64,000 nt of DNA, taken from NCBI RefSeq assembly GCF_048323675.1, contig NZ_JBLWFK010000005.1, positions 1 through 64,000 on the forward strand, written 5' to 3'. The position numbers and the translations under genes are program-made. A model generated the notes under the pieces. It was not told the origin of the DNA. It did no database searches and worked only from the letters and a program-made list of their open reading frames with translations. Below, piece after piece: positions 53,602-62,617 of the stretch (the first letter of the stretch is position 1; every line of letters starts with the position of its first letter). The DNA is from Mangrovimicrobium sp048323675. GTDB lineage: Bacteria > Pseudomonadota > Gammaproteobacteria > Pseudomonadales > Halieaceae.

Positions 53602-53761
53602 CCACGCCGCGCCTCCCCGACCAATTCGGGCAGGCGCTGTAATTTCTTCGCGGTGCATTTCCACTGAATTAGCGTGCGTTGGGAGTTGCCCTCCGGCGGC
53701 CAATTGTGGCGCAATGCCATCCTCCAGACTGATGCAGCCAATCCCTGGCACAAAGATTGAC

Positions 53762-54580
53762 ATGCCAAACGCTACACCACCCGTGCTGGACATTCTTCCC
53801 GGCGAAATTCACCTGTGGACGACCAGCCCCGACGATATCGCGTCCCCCGACTTGCTGGCGCGCTACGCAGCACTACTGTCGGCTGAGGAATCCCACCGGC
53901 AACAACGCCTGAAATTCGAGCGCGACCGGCACGCCGCGCTGGTGACCCGCGCCTTCGTCCGCGACCTGCTGTCGGCCTACGCGCCAATTCCTCCCGAGGC
54001 GTGGCAGTTCCTTGCCGGCGCCAACGGCAAGCCGGAAATCATCGATCCGCCGCTGCCGCTGCGTTTCAACCTCAGCCACACCCGGGGCATGATCATCTGC
54101 GCGGTAACACTGGTCGACGATATCGGCTGCGACGTGGAGAACATTGGGCGGCGCAATGATCTGGAGGCCATTGCGCGATCGCATTTTTCCGCCGCCGAAC
54201 AGGAGGAAATGTTCGCCCTGCCGCAGGACCTGCAGCGCAGCCGCTTCTTTGATTACTGGACACTCAAGGAATCCTGGATCAAGGCCTGCGGGGAGGGGAT
54301 TTTTCGCGTACCTCTGGCGGATTTCAGCTTTGGCATCAGGGGCGATGCAACGGAAATGATCCGGGACGAAATCGGCCTCGAATTCGCCCCGGGGATTGAA
54401 GAAACACCGGACTCATGGCGCAGCTGGCTGTTCTATCCGCGCAGCGAACACCGCATTGCAGTCACAGTGAAACAACTGGTATCGCCAGGGCCGAACGCAC
54501 CACAGGGGCGACGCTTCCGGTTCTTCGACACAATCCCTCTGCAGCAACCGCGGGAACTGTTCTGGCAATTCCCGGCCTAG
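53762..54580 (+). CDS. 4'-phosphopantetheinyl transferase (Sfp type)
   Basis: A 272-residue enzyme that activates carrier proteins with phosphopantetheine from CoA. FNLSHTRGMIICAV, IGCDVENIG (Mg2+-binding Asp/Glu) and YWTLKESWIKACGEGI are the three family motifs. The Sfp-type length suggests secondary-metabolite or broad carrier targets, but no PKS/NRPS gene is present in the window. ATG 53762 (MPNATPPVLDIL) is preferred over an upstream in-frame ATG. Its stop overlaps that of the convergent downstream gene in a shared CTAG. Confidence 0.92.
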   Translation: MPNATPPVLDILPGEIHLWTTSPDDIASPDLLARYAALLSAEESHRQQRLKFERDRHAALVTRAFVRDLLSAYAPIPPEAWQFLAGANGKPEIIDPPLPLRFNLSHTRGMIICAVTLVDDIGCDVENIGRRNDLEAIARSHFSAAEQEEMFALPQDLQRSRFFDYWTLKESWIKACGEGIFRVPLADFSFGIRGDATEMIRDEIGLEFAPGIEETPDSWRSWLFYPRSEHRIAVTVKQLVSPGPNAPQGRRFRFFDTIPLQQPRELFWQFPA

Positions 54581-55266
54581 CGGTCGGCAAGCCCCGTCAC
54601 CCCCGGCATCAGGCGGAAGCGCCAGCTGTTCTGCAGGTAGGCTGTCGCCTGGTAGGCGCCGACGGTAAAGGGTATCTCCACCAACTGCTCCATGCTGAAG
54701 TGCTTCTCCAGTGTGGCAAAGGTGGCGTCGGCAATCATCGAATCCGCGAACATCTCTTCCACGGCGGCGAGAATCGCCCGGTCCGCCTCGTTCCACTCGG
54801 GGTCCGCCGACCCGCGGGTGACCCGATCGATCTCCTCGCTGGTCAGCCCGGCGCGCTTGCCCGCCTTCACGTGCTGCGCCCATTCGAAGGGCGCCTGGCA
54901 GAGCCAGCCCACACGCAGGATGATGAGTTCCCGGACCCGGAAGGGCAGCTTGCCGTTATTGAGCGTGGTGGACATCTCCGCCTGGCGCTGCACCAGTTCC
55001 GGGTAGCGCAGCATGGTGGCGAAGTACTCGGGCAGCTGTGGCAGCGGCTCGATGCCCATGGCCTTCCAGAGGTCGCGGACGAAGGCGAGTTCCTCGTCGC
55101 TGAACTGCTCCGGATCGAGCGGCTCCAGTCGCGGGGGGCGGCCGAGAATGTGCGCTTCGCGGGCTTCGATATCTGACATGGTGATCTCCTGGGCGTTGGA
55201 TTTCTGCGCGGGTATCGCAAGGCAGGCAATGATTCCGATGCACATAGTGATACGGCGAATGATCAT
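54577..55266 (-). CDS. Carboxymuconolactone decarboxylase family protein
   Basis: A 229-residue AhpD/CMD-type helical protein. The conserved segment is FRVRELIILRVGWLCQAPFEWAQHVKAGKRAGLT, with Cys and His at the active-site region. Two starts are credible. ATG 55266 adds a signal-peptide-like sequence (MCIGIIACLAIPAQKSNAQ) with CAGGAA before it. ATG 55179 (MSDIEARE) has a stronger AGGAG 7 bases upstream and would give a 200-residue cytosolic protein, the usual form. The reaction is unknown. It is divergent from the LLM-oxidoreductase operon and shares its palindromic control region. Confidence 0.85.
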   Translation of the reverse strand: MIIRRITMCIGIIACLAIPAQKSNAQEITMSDIEAREAHILGRPPRLEPLDPEQFSDEELAFVRDLWKAMGIEPLPQLPEYFATMLRYPELVQRQAEMSTTLNNGKLPFRVRELIILRVGWLCQAPFEWAQHVKAGKRAGLTSEEIDRVTRGSADPEWNEADRAILAAVEEMFADSMIADATFATLEKHFSMEQLVEIPFTVGAYQATAYLQNSWRFRLMPGVTGLADR

Positions 55267-55283
55267 GGTTCCTGCCTGTGGTT

Positions 55284-55302
55284 GTTATGAACGTTCTGTA
55301 AC
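55284..55302. promoter_or_regulatory. Operator-like palindrome A
   Basis: GTTATGAACGTTCTGTAAC, a near-perfect palindrome 18 bases upstream of the CMD-family start. It shares TTATGAAC with palindrome B, so the same regulator may bind both. Confidence 0.5.
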
Positions 55303-55348
55303 GCCCGGTCGCAGCGTCGCTACTTCCGCTGTTGCTACAGAGCCGCTA

Positions 55349-55370
55349 TTATGAACAAAGCTGTTCATAA
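55349..55370. promoter_or_regulatory. Operator-like palindrome B
   Basis: TTATGAAC-AAAGCT-GTTCATAA has perfect 8-base arms in the divergent promoter region, 67 bases before the LLM oxidoreductase gene. Size and symmetry suit a TetR-family or similar dimeric repressor; no regulator gene is in the window. Confidence 0.6.
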
Positions 55371-55436
55371 TAATACACGCGGGAGCGCTGCGAAACTCGT
55401 CGCGGCACAGGCTCCCGCCCGCTCCCGAGGTACGCC

Positions 55437-56555
55437 ATGAAAGTACAACCCGCCGCCTTCCTGCGCACCACGCTGCCCCTTGGACTGGACGCCCTGGAGG
55501 ACTACGACAGCGGCCGCTACCACTCCATCTGGCTGCCGGATCACATGGTGAGTTTCTGGCCCGACTCCATCTGGACGCCGGAATTCACCGACCTCGCCAC
55601 CGTATCGCCCTCACCGCACCGCCATCTCGACGCCATGGCGGTGGCGGCCGCCGCCGCGGTGAAAACCGAAAATACCCTGCTCGCCACCTGCGTGGTGGAT
55701 ACCGTGCGCCGCCACCCCTCCCTGCTGGCGCAGTCGGCGCTGACCATTTCCCACCTGTCGAAGGGCCGTTTCATCATGGGCCTGGGCAGCGGCGAGACGG
55801 AAAACACCGTGCCCTACGGCTTCGACTTCAACAGGCCGGTCGGCCGTTTCGAGGAATCCCTGCAGGTGATCAAGCTGCTCTGGGAGAGCGAAGGGCCGGT
55901 GGATTTCGAGGGCAAGTTCTACAAACTGCAGCACGCCCGACTGGACACCGAACTCTACGCGGGCAAGGCGCCGCCGATCTGGATCGGCGCCGCCGGCCCG
56001 CGCATGCTCGACATCACCGGACGCTTCGCCGACGGCTGGTGGCCGGCGGGCGCCTGGACACCGGAGGAGTACGCGGAAAAGCTCGCGGTGGTGCGCGCTT
56101 CCGCCGAGCGGGCCGGCCGCGACCCGATGGCCATCGTGCCAGCCTTTGTCACCACCTGCCTGCTGGGGGATGACGACGAACTGGCGGAAATCCTCCAGGC
56201 ACCGCTGGTAAAGGCCTGGATTCTGCAGCCGCCGGCGACAGTCCTGCGCGAGTTCGGCTTCAAGCACCCCATGGGCGACGACTGGGGCGGCTACCAGGAC
56301 ATCAACCCCGAGATCCTCACCCGCGAGCGCATCCTGGAGATGCTCGACAAGGTGGAGCCGGAGTCCATTCTCGCCCTGATCCCGCACGGCTCGCCAAAGA
56401 ACGTCGCCAAACGGCTCAAGGCTTATGTGGACGCCGGTATGCGGGTGCCGAAGATCCTCGACTACGGCGCCATGGCCGGGCTCAAGTTCGGCGCTCGCTC
56501 CGCCGCTCTGGTGCGCGAGACCGAGGACGAACTACTCAAGCTCTGCGGGCAATAG
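55437..56555 (+). CDS. LLM-class flavin-dependent oxidoreductase
   Basis: A 372-residue luciferase-like TIM barrel: YHSIWLPDHMVSFWP, RRHPSLLAQSALTISHLSKGR, GLGSGETENTVPYGF and IWIGAAGPRMLDITGRFADGWW. The nearest recognisable relatives are F420-dependent enzymes such as the mycobacterial phthiodiolone ketoreductase-like group. Whether this one uses F420 or FMN cannot be told. It is the first gene of a four-gene unit (3-, 14- and 29-base gaps) with a sulfotransferase, a TIM-barrel isomerase and a DUF1214-like protein. Confidence 0.88.
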   Translation: MKVQPAAFLRTTLPLGLDALEDYDSGRYHSIWLPDHMVSFWPDSIWTPEFTDLATVSPSPHRHLDAMAVAAAAAVKTENTLLATCVVDTVRRHPSLLAQSALTISHLSKGRFIMGLGSGETENTVPYGFDFNRPVGRFEESLQVIKLLWESEGPVDFEGKFYKLQHARLDTELYAGKAPPIWIGAAGPRMLDITGRFADGWWPAGAWTPEEYAEKLAVVRASAERAGRDPMAIVPAFVTTCLLGDDDELAEILQAPLVKAWILQPPATVLREFGFKHPMGDDWGGYQDINPEILTRERILEMLDKVEPESILALIPHGSPKNVAKRLKAYVDAGMRVPKILDYGAMAGLKFGARSAALVRETEDELLKLCGQ

Positions 56556-56558
56556 GCT

Positions 56559-57725
56559 ATGAGCGCACTGGATACGACTGCGCTGCTGCGCGCAGCACAG
56601 GCGGACACCGGCCTCGACGACTGGGGCGACCCGAGCTTCGAGGAGCGCTTCGGCCTCGGCGTGGCTGCCCTGCAGAAGCTCGGCATGGACGTGGCCGGGG
56701 AGAAATTCGCCGCCGGCGTCTGCCACTGGCTGCTCACCGACCGCCTGCGTTTTTTCAACGACCACAGGACTGTGCCCGGCCTCGCCGAGGAGGTCATCGA
56801 GAAACCGCTGTTCGCCACCGGCGAGCCGCGCTCCGGCACCACTTTGCTGCACGCCCTGTTGTCGCTGGACCCGGATTCCCGCTCCCTGCGCTTCTGGGAG
56901 GTCATGCGGCCCTCGCCGCCACCCGGGTTGGCGAAGGACGACGACCCGCGCCGGGCCATCGCCGACGCGGACTGGCACGGCATCAACGCCATCGCCCGGG
57001 AGTGGCTGAAGATCCACCCCTACAACGACATGCTCGGCGACGGCCTGCCCGAGTGCGAGCGCAGCTGGGCCTTCGATTTCCGCATCATGACGCCCACCGC
57101 CTGGTGGCGGGCGCCCATCGGCATGGCCGTGGCGGGCTTTCCCAGCGACCCCGCCGCCCAGTACCGCATCCATAAGATGATGCTGCAGTCCTGCCAGCAC
57201 GGAAGGCCGAAAAAGCGCTGGGCCCTGAAGGGCTTTCACGGGCCGCGCCTGCAGGCCTTCTTTGACGCCTACCCGGATGCCCGACTGATCTGGACCCATC
57301 GCGACCCGGTGCAGGTCACCGCCTCGCGCATCGGCATGGCCCTCACCCTCACCCGCTGTTTTTCCGGCGGACAGGCCTTCGATGAAAAGGCCATGGCCGC
57401 AATCCACCTCGGCGCCACCCGCGCCGGCATTGCCGACACCATGAGCAACCCGCTGGTCGACGACCCGCGCATCTACCATGTCCGCTACCGGGATTTCGTC
57501 AGTGACCCGGTGGGCACCATCGGCGGATTCTACGACTACTGCGACCTCGAATTCACCGACGCGGCACAACAGGCGATGCGCGACTACCTCGCCAACAACC
57601 GCGGCGACCGTTACGGCAAGTTCGTCTACTCTACCGACATGATCGATGCCGACATCGACGCCCTCAACGCCGAGTTCGCGCCCTACCGCGAGCGCTTCGG
57701 GCTGGACGTCGAAAAACGCAACTGA
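56559..57725 (+). CDS. Sulfotransferase family protein
   Basis: A 388-residue protein with the PAPS 5'-phosphosulfate loop FATGEPRSGTTLLHALLSLDP and the 3'-phosphate-binding region around LIWTHRDPVQVTAS. Its C-terminus contains YRDFVSDPVGTIGGFYDYC, common in large bacterial and mycobacterial sulfotransferases. It would move sulfate from PAPS to a hydroxyl or amine acceptor, which is not identified. It begins 3 bases after the LLM gene, so translation is coupled. Confidence 0.88.
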   Translation: MSALDTTALLRAAQADTGLDDWGDPSFEERFGLGVAALQKLGMDVAGEKFAAGVCHWLLTDRLRFFNDHRTVPGLAEEVIEKPLFATGEPRSGTTLLHALLSLDPDSRSLRFWEVMRPSPPPGLAKDDDPRRAIADADWHGINAIAREWLKIHPYNDMLGDGLPECERSWAFDFRIMTPTAWWRAPIGMAVAGFPSDPAAQYRIHKMMLQSCQHGRPKKRWALKGFHGPRLQAFFDAYPDARLIWTHRDPVQVTASRIGMALTLTRCFSGGQAFDEKAMAAIHLGATRAGIADTMSNPLVDDPRIYHVRYRDFVSDPVGTIGGFYDYCDLEFTDAAQQAMRDYLANNRGDRYGKFVYSTDMIDADIDALNAEFAPYRERFGLDVEKRN

Positions 57726-57739
57726 GCGGAGCCCGCGCA

Positions 57740-58555
57740 ATGCACGAACGCATTTCCATCGACAGCATCGCCTTCATGCGCGAAAGCCTCGATACCCAGG
57801 CGGGCTACTGGCGCCGACTGGGCGCCAGCCGGGTCACCCTGCTCGGCGCGCATATCCAGATGGCAGGCGTGGAGGCCACTGCCGCCGCCCTGCAAAGCGC
57901 CGGCTGCAAGCTCGAATCCGTCGTTCACCCCTTCCTGCCCCAGCAACACCTCAGCGCCAACCCGGCCAGCTGGCAGGCGCCGCGCGACAGCCTGAACGCC
58001 GAGATCGAGGCCGCCGCGGCACTGGGCGCCAATTCCATCTACATGGTGACCGGCGGCCACGGCGGCATGGACTGGGAAGACGCCGCCCGGGTATTCACCG
58101 AGGCGGTGGCGCCCTGCGCGGCCAATGCCCGCGCCGCCGGTGTGCACCTGCTGATCGAGAACGCGCCGCCGGCCTACGCGGACATCCACCTTGCCCACAG
58201 CCTGCGCGACACCGTACACCTGGCGGAACTCGCCGGCCTCGGTGTCTGCATCGACTTGCCCGGCTGCTGGACCGAAGCCGGTTTGCGCGACACCTTCAAG
58301 CGGGCGATGCCCCTGACCCAGCTGGTGCAGGTGAGCGACTACGTTTACGGCGACCGCTGCGTCCCTGCCCGGGCGGTGCCGGGGGACGGCGACATGCCGC
58401 TGAAGCGCCTGTTCGAATGGCTGCTGGATGCTGGCTACAAGGGCGCGTTTGACCCTGAACTGATCGGCCCGCGCATCGACGAGGAGGGCGGTTTCGCCGC
58501 CACCCAGCGCGCCGCGGACTACCTCGACACACTGTTACGCGAACTCGGCGCCTGA
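57740..58555 (+). CDS. Sugar phosphate isomerase/epimerase-like TIM barrel
   Basis: A 271-residue AP-endonuclease-2-family barrel. HLLIENAPPAY (Glu ligand), GVCIDLPGCWTEAG (Asp), LVQVSDYVYGDR and GAFDPELIGPR supply the expected metal ligands, as in xylose isomerase-like and inosose dehydratase-like enzymes. The substrate is unknown; in this cluster it may act on a ring or keto intermediate rather than a sugar. Third gene of the operon. Confidence 0.83.
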   Translation: MHERISIDSIAFMRESLDTQAGYWRRLGASRVTLLGAHIQMAGVEATAAALQSAGCKLESVVHPFLPQQHLSANPASWQAPRDSLNAEIEAAAALGANSIYMVTGGHGGMDWEDAARVFTEAVAPCAANARAAGVHLLIENAPPAYADIHLAHSLRDTVHLAELAGLGVCIDLPGCWTEAGLRDTFKRAMPLTQLVQVSDYVYGDRCVPARAVPGDGDMPLKRLFEWLLDAGYKGAFDPELIGPRIDEEGGFAATQRAADYLDTLLRELGA

Positions 58556-58584
58556 ACCAGGGCCGGTTTGCGAGGGAGACAAGC

Positions 58585-59814
58585 ATGGCCTATGGCGACA
58601 GCCCCGCCGACGAACCCCTGCGCGATGCCTGGCGGGAGTTCTGCCGTAAACTGGAAGCCGCCGGCGACCGGGTGTTCAAGGATTACAACCCGGCCACCCC
58701 CGAACACCGCGCCGACGCCTTCCGCTTCCTCACCCAGAACCTCGGCCAGGCCTTCGACTTCGCCCTGGAAACCCGCGATACCCGCTACCCCGCCATTCAC
58801 CGCTTCTGTACGCCCTACTGCAAGCTGGGCGGCGACGCCGCCGACTTCATGTACCAGCAGGCGTGGATCGACGGCGAGAGCGTTTACCGGATCAGCGGCA
58901 ACCGCGGCACCGCGAAATTCTTCAACATCACCGTGCAGGGCGAGCGCCCGGAAACCCAGCCGGGCACGGATATTCCCAGCCTGCACGATCCCTTCGGCGA
59001 TATTCCCGAGGCCAATATCTTCGGCCACCAGTTGCAGACTGCCTGGGACGGCAGTTTCGAGCTGTACATCGGCGGGCCCCAGCGCGGCCCCAACTGGCTG
59101 CCGACCACGCCGCAGTCGCGCAAGCTGTTTATCCGCAATGGCTTCGACCACTGGGACGAACTGCCGGCGACCATCAGCATCGAACGCATCGACATGGACA
59201 CGCCCCGCCCCCTGCCCACGGTCGACAATATCACCGAGGCCATGGCCTGGGCCGGCACCTTCGTCGAGTCGCTGATGGACGACTGGCCCGACCATCCCTA
59301 CGAGTACAGCCCCGCGGTGGACCCGGTCAAGGTCAACGCCTTCCCCGCGGATGCCGCCAACGACAGCTCGGACCAGAAGCGCGGCCGACTGGCCGCCAAC
59401 ATGTGCTGGGAGCTGGCCGCGGACGAGGCGCTGATCCTGGAGTTTCCCCAACACAGCGGTTTCTGGATGCTGGCCAACATGGGCACCTTTTTCAACAGCA
59501 TGGATTATCTCTACCGCCAGGTCAGCTACACCCCGGCGCGCACCGCACTGGGCAGCGACAATATCGTCAGGCTGATCCTGTGCGCACAGGACCCCGGCTA
59601 TCACAACTGGATGGACACCCAGGGCCTGGTCCGCGGCAACGTGATCTACCGCAACCTGCTTTCCACCGAGAACGCGGACTTCAGCACTCGCGTGGTCGGC
59701 GTCGACGAACTGGCGCAGGTGCTGCCCGCGGACACCCCGCGGGTAACGCCGCAGCAGCGCGCACAACAGTTACACACACGCTTCAACGCCATCCGCAGGC
59801 GTTACGGCATCTGA
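58585..59814 (+). CDS. DUF1214-like conserved protein
   Basis: A 409-residue soluble protein. The segments FCTPYCKLGGDAADFMYQQAWIDG, FELYIGGPQRGPNWLPTTPQSRKLFIRN and the C-terminal LCAQDPGYHNWMDTQGLVRGNV fit the beta-rich DUF1214 type, often encoded near steroid or aromatic catabolism genes in actinobacteria and sphingomonads. No catalytic motif is recognised. SD GAGGGAG lies 8-10 bases before ATG 58585. Last gene of the cluster; a 170-base gap follows. Confidence 0.7.
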   Translation: MAYGDSPADEPLRDAWREFCRKLEAAGDRVFKDYNPATPEHRADAFRFLTQNLGQAFDFALETRDTRYPAIHRFCTPYCKLGGDAADFMYQQAWIDGESVYRISGNRGTAKFFNITVQGERPETQPGTDIPSLHDPFGDIPEANIFGHQLQTAWDGSFELYIGGPQRGPNWLPTTPQSRKLFIRNGFDHWDELPATISIERIDMDTPRPLPTVDNITEAMAWAGTFVESLMDDWPDHPYEYSPAVDPVKVNAFPADAANDSSDQKRGRLAANMCWELAADEALILEFPQHSGFWMLANMGTFFNSMDYLYRQVSYTPARTALGSDNIVRLILCAQDPGYHNWMDTQGLVRGNVIYRNLLSTENADFSTRVVGVDELAQVLPADTPRVTPQQRAQQLHTRFNAIRRRYGI

Positions 59815-59984
59815 ACTGCAGGCGCCGCTGCAACGCAGCCGCCAGCTGCGCGCAGGCGGCTGTGCCTGCAATCAAACAGGCTTCCCTCCCGGGCATCGGC
59901 TATATTGACCTGCAAGCTTTCGGCATAATCAAGCGCAGCAGCACATTCGGCGCCGCGCCAACCAGCGTCCAGGGGGACAAGCAG

Positions 59985-61094
59985 ATGCAAGCTTCGACGA
60001 AAACACCGGAACAGCGCAACGCGGAACTGACCGACCTCGTGGTGCGCCTCGGGCTGATCGCGCTGCTCGCCTGGTTTGCCCTGAAGGTGTTTTCACCCTT
60101 CATGGGACTGATGGTCTGGGCCATTGTCCTGGCCATTTCACTGTACCCGCTGAATGAAAAGATTGCGGCCAAGCTCGGCGGAAGCAATGGTCGCGCGGCG
60201 ACCGTACTGGTACTCGGCCTGGTACTCATCCTCGGTGTTCCCACCGTGCTGCTCGGCATTTCCCTGATCGACAACGCACTGGACAGCTACCGCAGCTTTT
60301 CCGCCGGGGAGCTGCGCATCCCCGCACCCAAGCCCAGTGTGCAGGAATGGCCGGTGATAGGCCCGCAAGTGTTCGAAGCCTGGGACGAGGCCGCCAGTAA
60401 CACCGCCGCCTTCCTGCGCGAGCACGAGACCCAGGTACGCACCCTGTTCCGCGACGCCCTGGGTTTCATGGGCAGCGGCCTCACCACCATCCTGGCCTTT
60501 ATCGGCGCCTTTATCATCGCCGGCATCATGATGGCCTACGCCCACCCCGGCGCCAGTTCCACCCGGCGCATTTTCGTTCGGGTCTGTGGGCCGAAAACCG
60601 GCCCCGAACTGCACCAGCTTACCGTTGCGACTATCCGCTCCGTCGCGGTGGGTGTGGTGGGCGTGGCCTTCATCCAGGCGGTGCTGCTGGGCATCGGCTT
60701 TCTCTTCGCCGGTGTTCCCGCCGCGGGCATACTCGCCCTGGTCGCCCTGCTGTTCGGTATCGCCCAGATTCCCGCGGCAATCATCGTCCTGCCGGTCATC
60801 GCCTGGATGTGGACGGCCGGCGATGCCTCGACTGTTTCCAACGGCATATTTACCGTCTACCTGCTGCTGGCAGGGCTCGCGGACAATGTCCTGAAACCAC
60901 TGTTGCTGGGGCGCGGCCTCGCGGTGCCCATGCCGGTGGTACTGATCGGCGCCATCGGCGGCATGCTCAGCAGCGGCATTATCGGCCTGTTTATCGGCGC
61001 CGTTATCCTCGGGGTGGCCTACCAGATATTCATGGCCTGGGTCGATGAGGCGGACGTCCCCGAGGAGGCCAGCGCGGCGGCGGACGGCGAATGA
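59985..61094 (+). CDS. AI-2E family (PerM-like) membrane protein
   Basis: A 369-residue protein with about eight membrane helices: LGLIALLAWFALKVFSPFMG, a central pair around residues 165-190, and C-terminal helices with LAGLADNVLKPLLLGRG and GAIGGMLSSGIIGLFIGAVI, the conserved signature of the family. Members export diverse small molecules or ions. ATG 59985 has AGGGGG about 9 bases upstream; the frame is open far upstream, but that region overlaps the DUF1214-like gene in another frame. It overlaps the next gene by 4 bases (ATGA). Confidence 0.9.
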   Translation: MQASTKTPEQRNAELTDLVVRLGLIALLAWFALKVFSPFMGLMVWAIVLAISLYPLNEKIAAKLGGSNGRAATVLVLGLVLILGVPTVLLGISLIDNALDSYRSFSAGELRIPAPKPSVQEWPVIGPQVFEAWDEAASNTAAFLREHETQVRTLFRDALGFMGSGLTTILAFIGAFIIAGIMMAYAHPGASSTRRIFVRVCGPKTGPELHQLTVATIRSVAVGVVGVAFIQAVLLGIGFLFAGVPAAGILALVALLFGIAQIPAAIIVLPVIAWMWTAGDASTVSNGIFTVYLLLAGLADNVLKPLLLGRGLAVPMPVVLIGAIGGMLSSGIIGLFIGAVILGVAYQIFMAWVDEADVPEEASAAADGE

Positions 61095-62617
61095 AACGAG
61101 CCCGTCGGCTCGCGGTTATCGCACTGGCGGCCGTCGCCAGCGCCTGCACCACGCTCGGGCCTGATTACAGCGAACCGGATATCGCCTGGCTGGCCGGCTG
61201 GCAGCCCGGGCTCTACGGCGAAGTCGCGCAACAGGCGGACGCGGCCGGCCTCGGCAGCTGGTGGCAGCGCTTCGACGACCCGGTGCTCGACGACCTGGTG
61301 ATCAAGGCGCGCAGCGCCAATCCAGGCCTGCGCATCGCCGGCCTGCGGGTGCTCGAGAGCCGCGCCCTGCAGGGCATCGCCAGCGGCCTGCGCTACCCGC
61401 AAGTGCAACAGATCAGCGCTTCCGGGGTAGCGGTAACCCAGGATACCGACGGCGGCCTCAACGACGGGCACAAGGATTTCCGCACCGCGGATGCTGCCTT
61501 CACCGTCGGCTGGGAAATCGATTTCTGGGGGCGATTCCAGCGCAACATCGAATCCGCGGACGCCGCCTACTTCGCCTCGGTGACCAACCAGCACGACGTA
61601 CAGGTACTGCTGGCAGCTCAGGTGGCCTCGCTCTACTACAGCTACAAGACCACCCTGCAACGCATCGAGATTGCGCGCAGCAACGTCAAACTACAGGAGC
61701 GCAGCCTGCAGATCACCCAGAAGCTGTTCGACGAGGGACAGGATTCCGAACTGGATGTGCAGCAGGCGAAGGCCCAGTACCTCGGCACCCTGGCGACCAT
61801 CCCCGCCCTGCAACTGGGCCTCACCCAGACCCGCAACGCCCTCGCCGCGATCCTCGGCCGCGCGCCCGGCGACGTGCCGGAGCTGGATGCGGTCGACAGC
61901 ACGCTGCCGGAACTCGAGGCGGCGAGCGTGGCGCAACTGCCCGCCGAGCTACTGCTGCGCCGCCCGGATGTGCGGGTCGCCGCGTGGCAGGCCGCCGCAC
62001 AGTCGGCGCAGGTGGGCGTCGCCCAGGCCGACCTCTACCCGGCGATTTCCCTCGGCGGCAGTATCGGCTGGTCCGGCAGCAGCGTGAACGCCGTCGGCGA
62101 CACTACCCGACTGGCCGGTGGACCGGCGCTCAGCTGGAATATTTTCAATTACGGCCAGCTGAAAAATAACGTGCGGGCCCAGGACGCGCGCCTGCAGCAG
62201 GCGCTGGAAGGTTTCCAGGCCACCGTGCTGAGCGCCGCCCGGGAAGTGGACGACAGCGCGGCGAAAATTGCCCAGACCGGCGCCAGCCAGCAGATTCTCG
62301 ACCAGTCGGTGACCGCCGCCGAGCGCTCGCTGGCGATCGCCAGCAAGCGCTATCGCGAGGGCTATTCCGACTTCCAGCGGGTTCTCGACGCGCAGGCGGC
62401 GAGCTTTGCCCAGGCGGACCGCGCCATCGTCAACCGCGGCGACCACGTGGCCGCGGTGATCGCCCTGTACAAGGCACTCGGCGGCGGCTGGCAGGCCGCT
62501 ACCATCGACAACCTGGTGCCGCAGGAAATGCGCGAGACCATGCAGGAACGCACCGACTGGGGCGACCTGCTGGATGCGCCTCTCACCGAACCACCGGAGC
62601 AAGGAAACCCGCCATGA
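61091..62617 (+). CDS. Outer-membrane efflux lipoprotein (OprM/NodT family)
   Basis: A 508-residue TolC-like channel subunit. The lipobox VASAC places the lipidated Cys at 19. The segments FTVGWEIDFWGRFQRNIESA, LFDEGQDSELDVQQAKAQ and YREGYSDFQRVLDAQ belong to the duplicated outer-membrane efflux domain, and LLLRRPDVRVAAWQ is characteristic of NodT proteins. It forms a trimeric exit duct for the pump encoded next. Overlaps of 4 bases on each side show a tight operon. Confidence 0.93.
   Translation: MKRARRLAVIALAAVASACTTLGPDYSEPDIAWLAGWQPGLYGEVAQQADAAGLGSWWQRFDDPVLDDLVIKARSANPGLRIAGLRVLESRALQGIASGLRYPQVQQISASGVAVTQDTDGGLNDGHKDFRTADAAFTVGWEIDFWGRFQRNIESADAAYFASVTNQHDVQVLLAAQVASLYYSYKTTLQRIEIARSNVKLQERSLQITQKLFDEGQDSELDVQQAKAQYLGTLATIPALQLGLTQTRNALAAILGRAPGDVPELDAVDSTLPELEAASVAQLPAELLLRRPDVRVAAWQAAAQSAQVGVAQADLYPAISLGGSIGWSGSSVNAVGDTTRLAGGPALSWNIFNYGQLKNNVRAQDARLQQALEGFQATVLSAAREVDDSAAKIAQTGASQQILDQSVTAAERSLAIASKRYREGYSDFQRVLDAQAASFAQADRAIVNRGDHVAAVIALYKALGGGWQAATIDNLVPQEMRETMQERTDWGDLLDAPLTEPPEQGNPP

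Noticed and set aside
58863..59984. A long N-terminal extension of the AI-2E family protein, giving 743 residues
   Set aside because: The extension overlaps the DUF1214-like gene out of frame and is Arg/Gly/Pro-rich. The family starts at 59985, behind a good SD.
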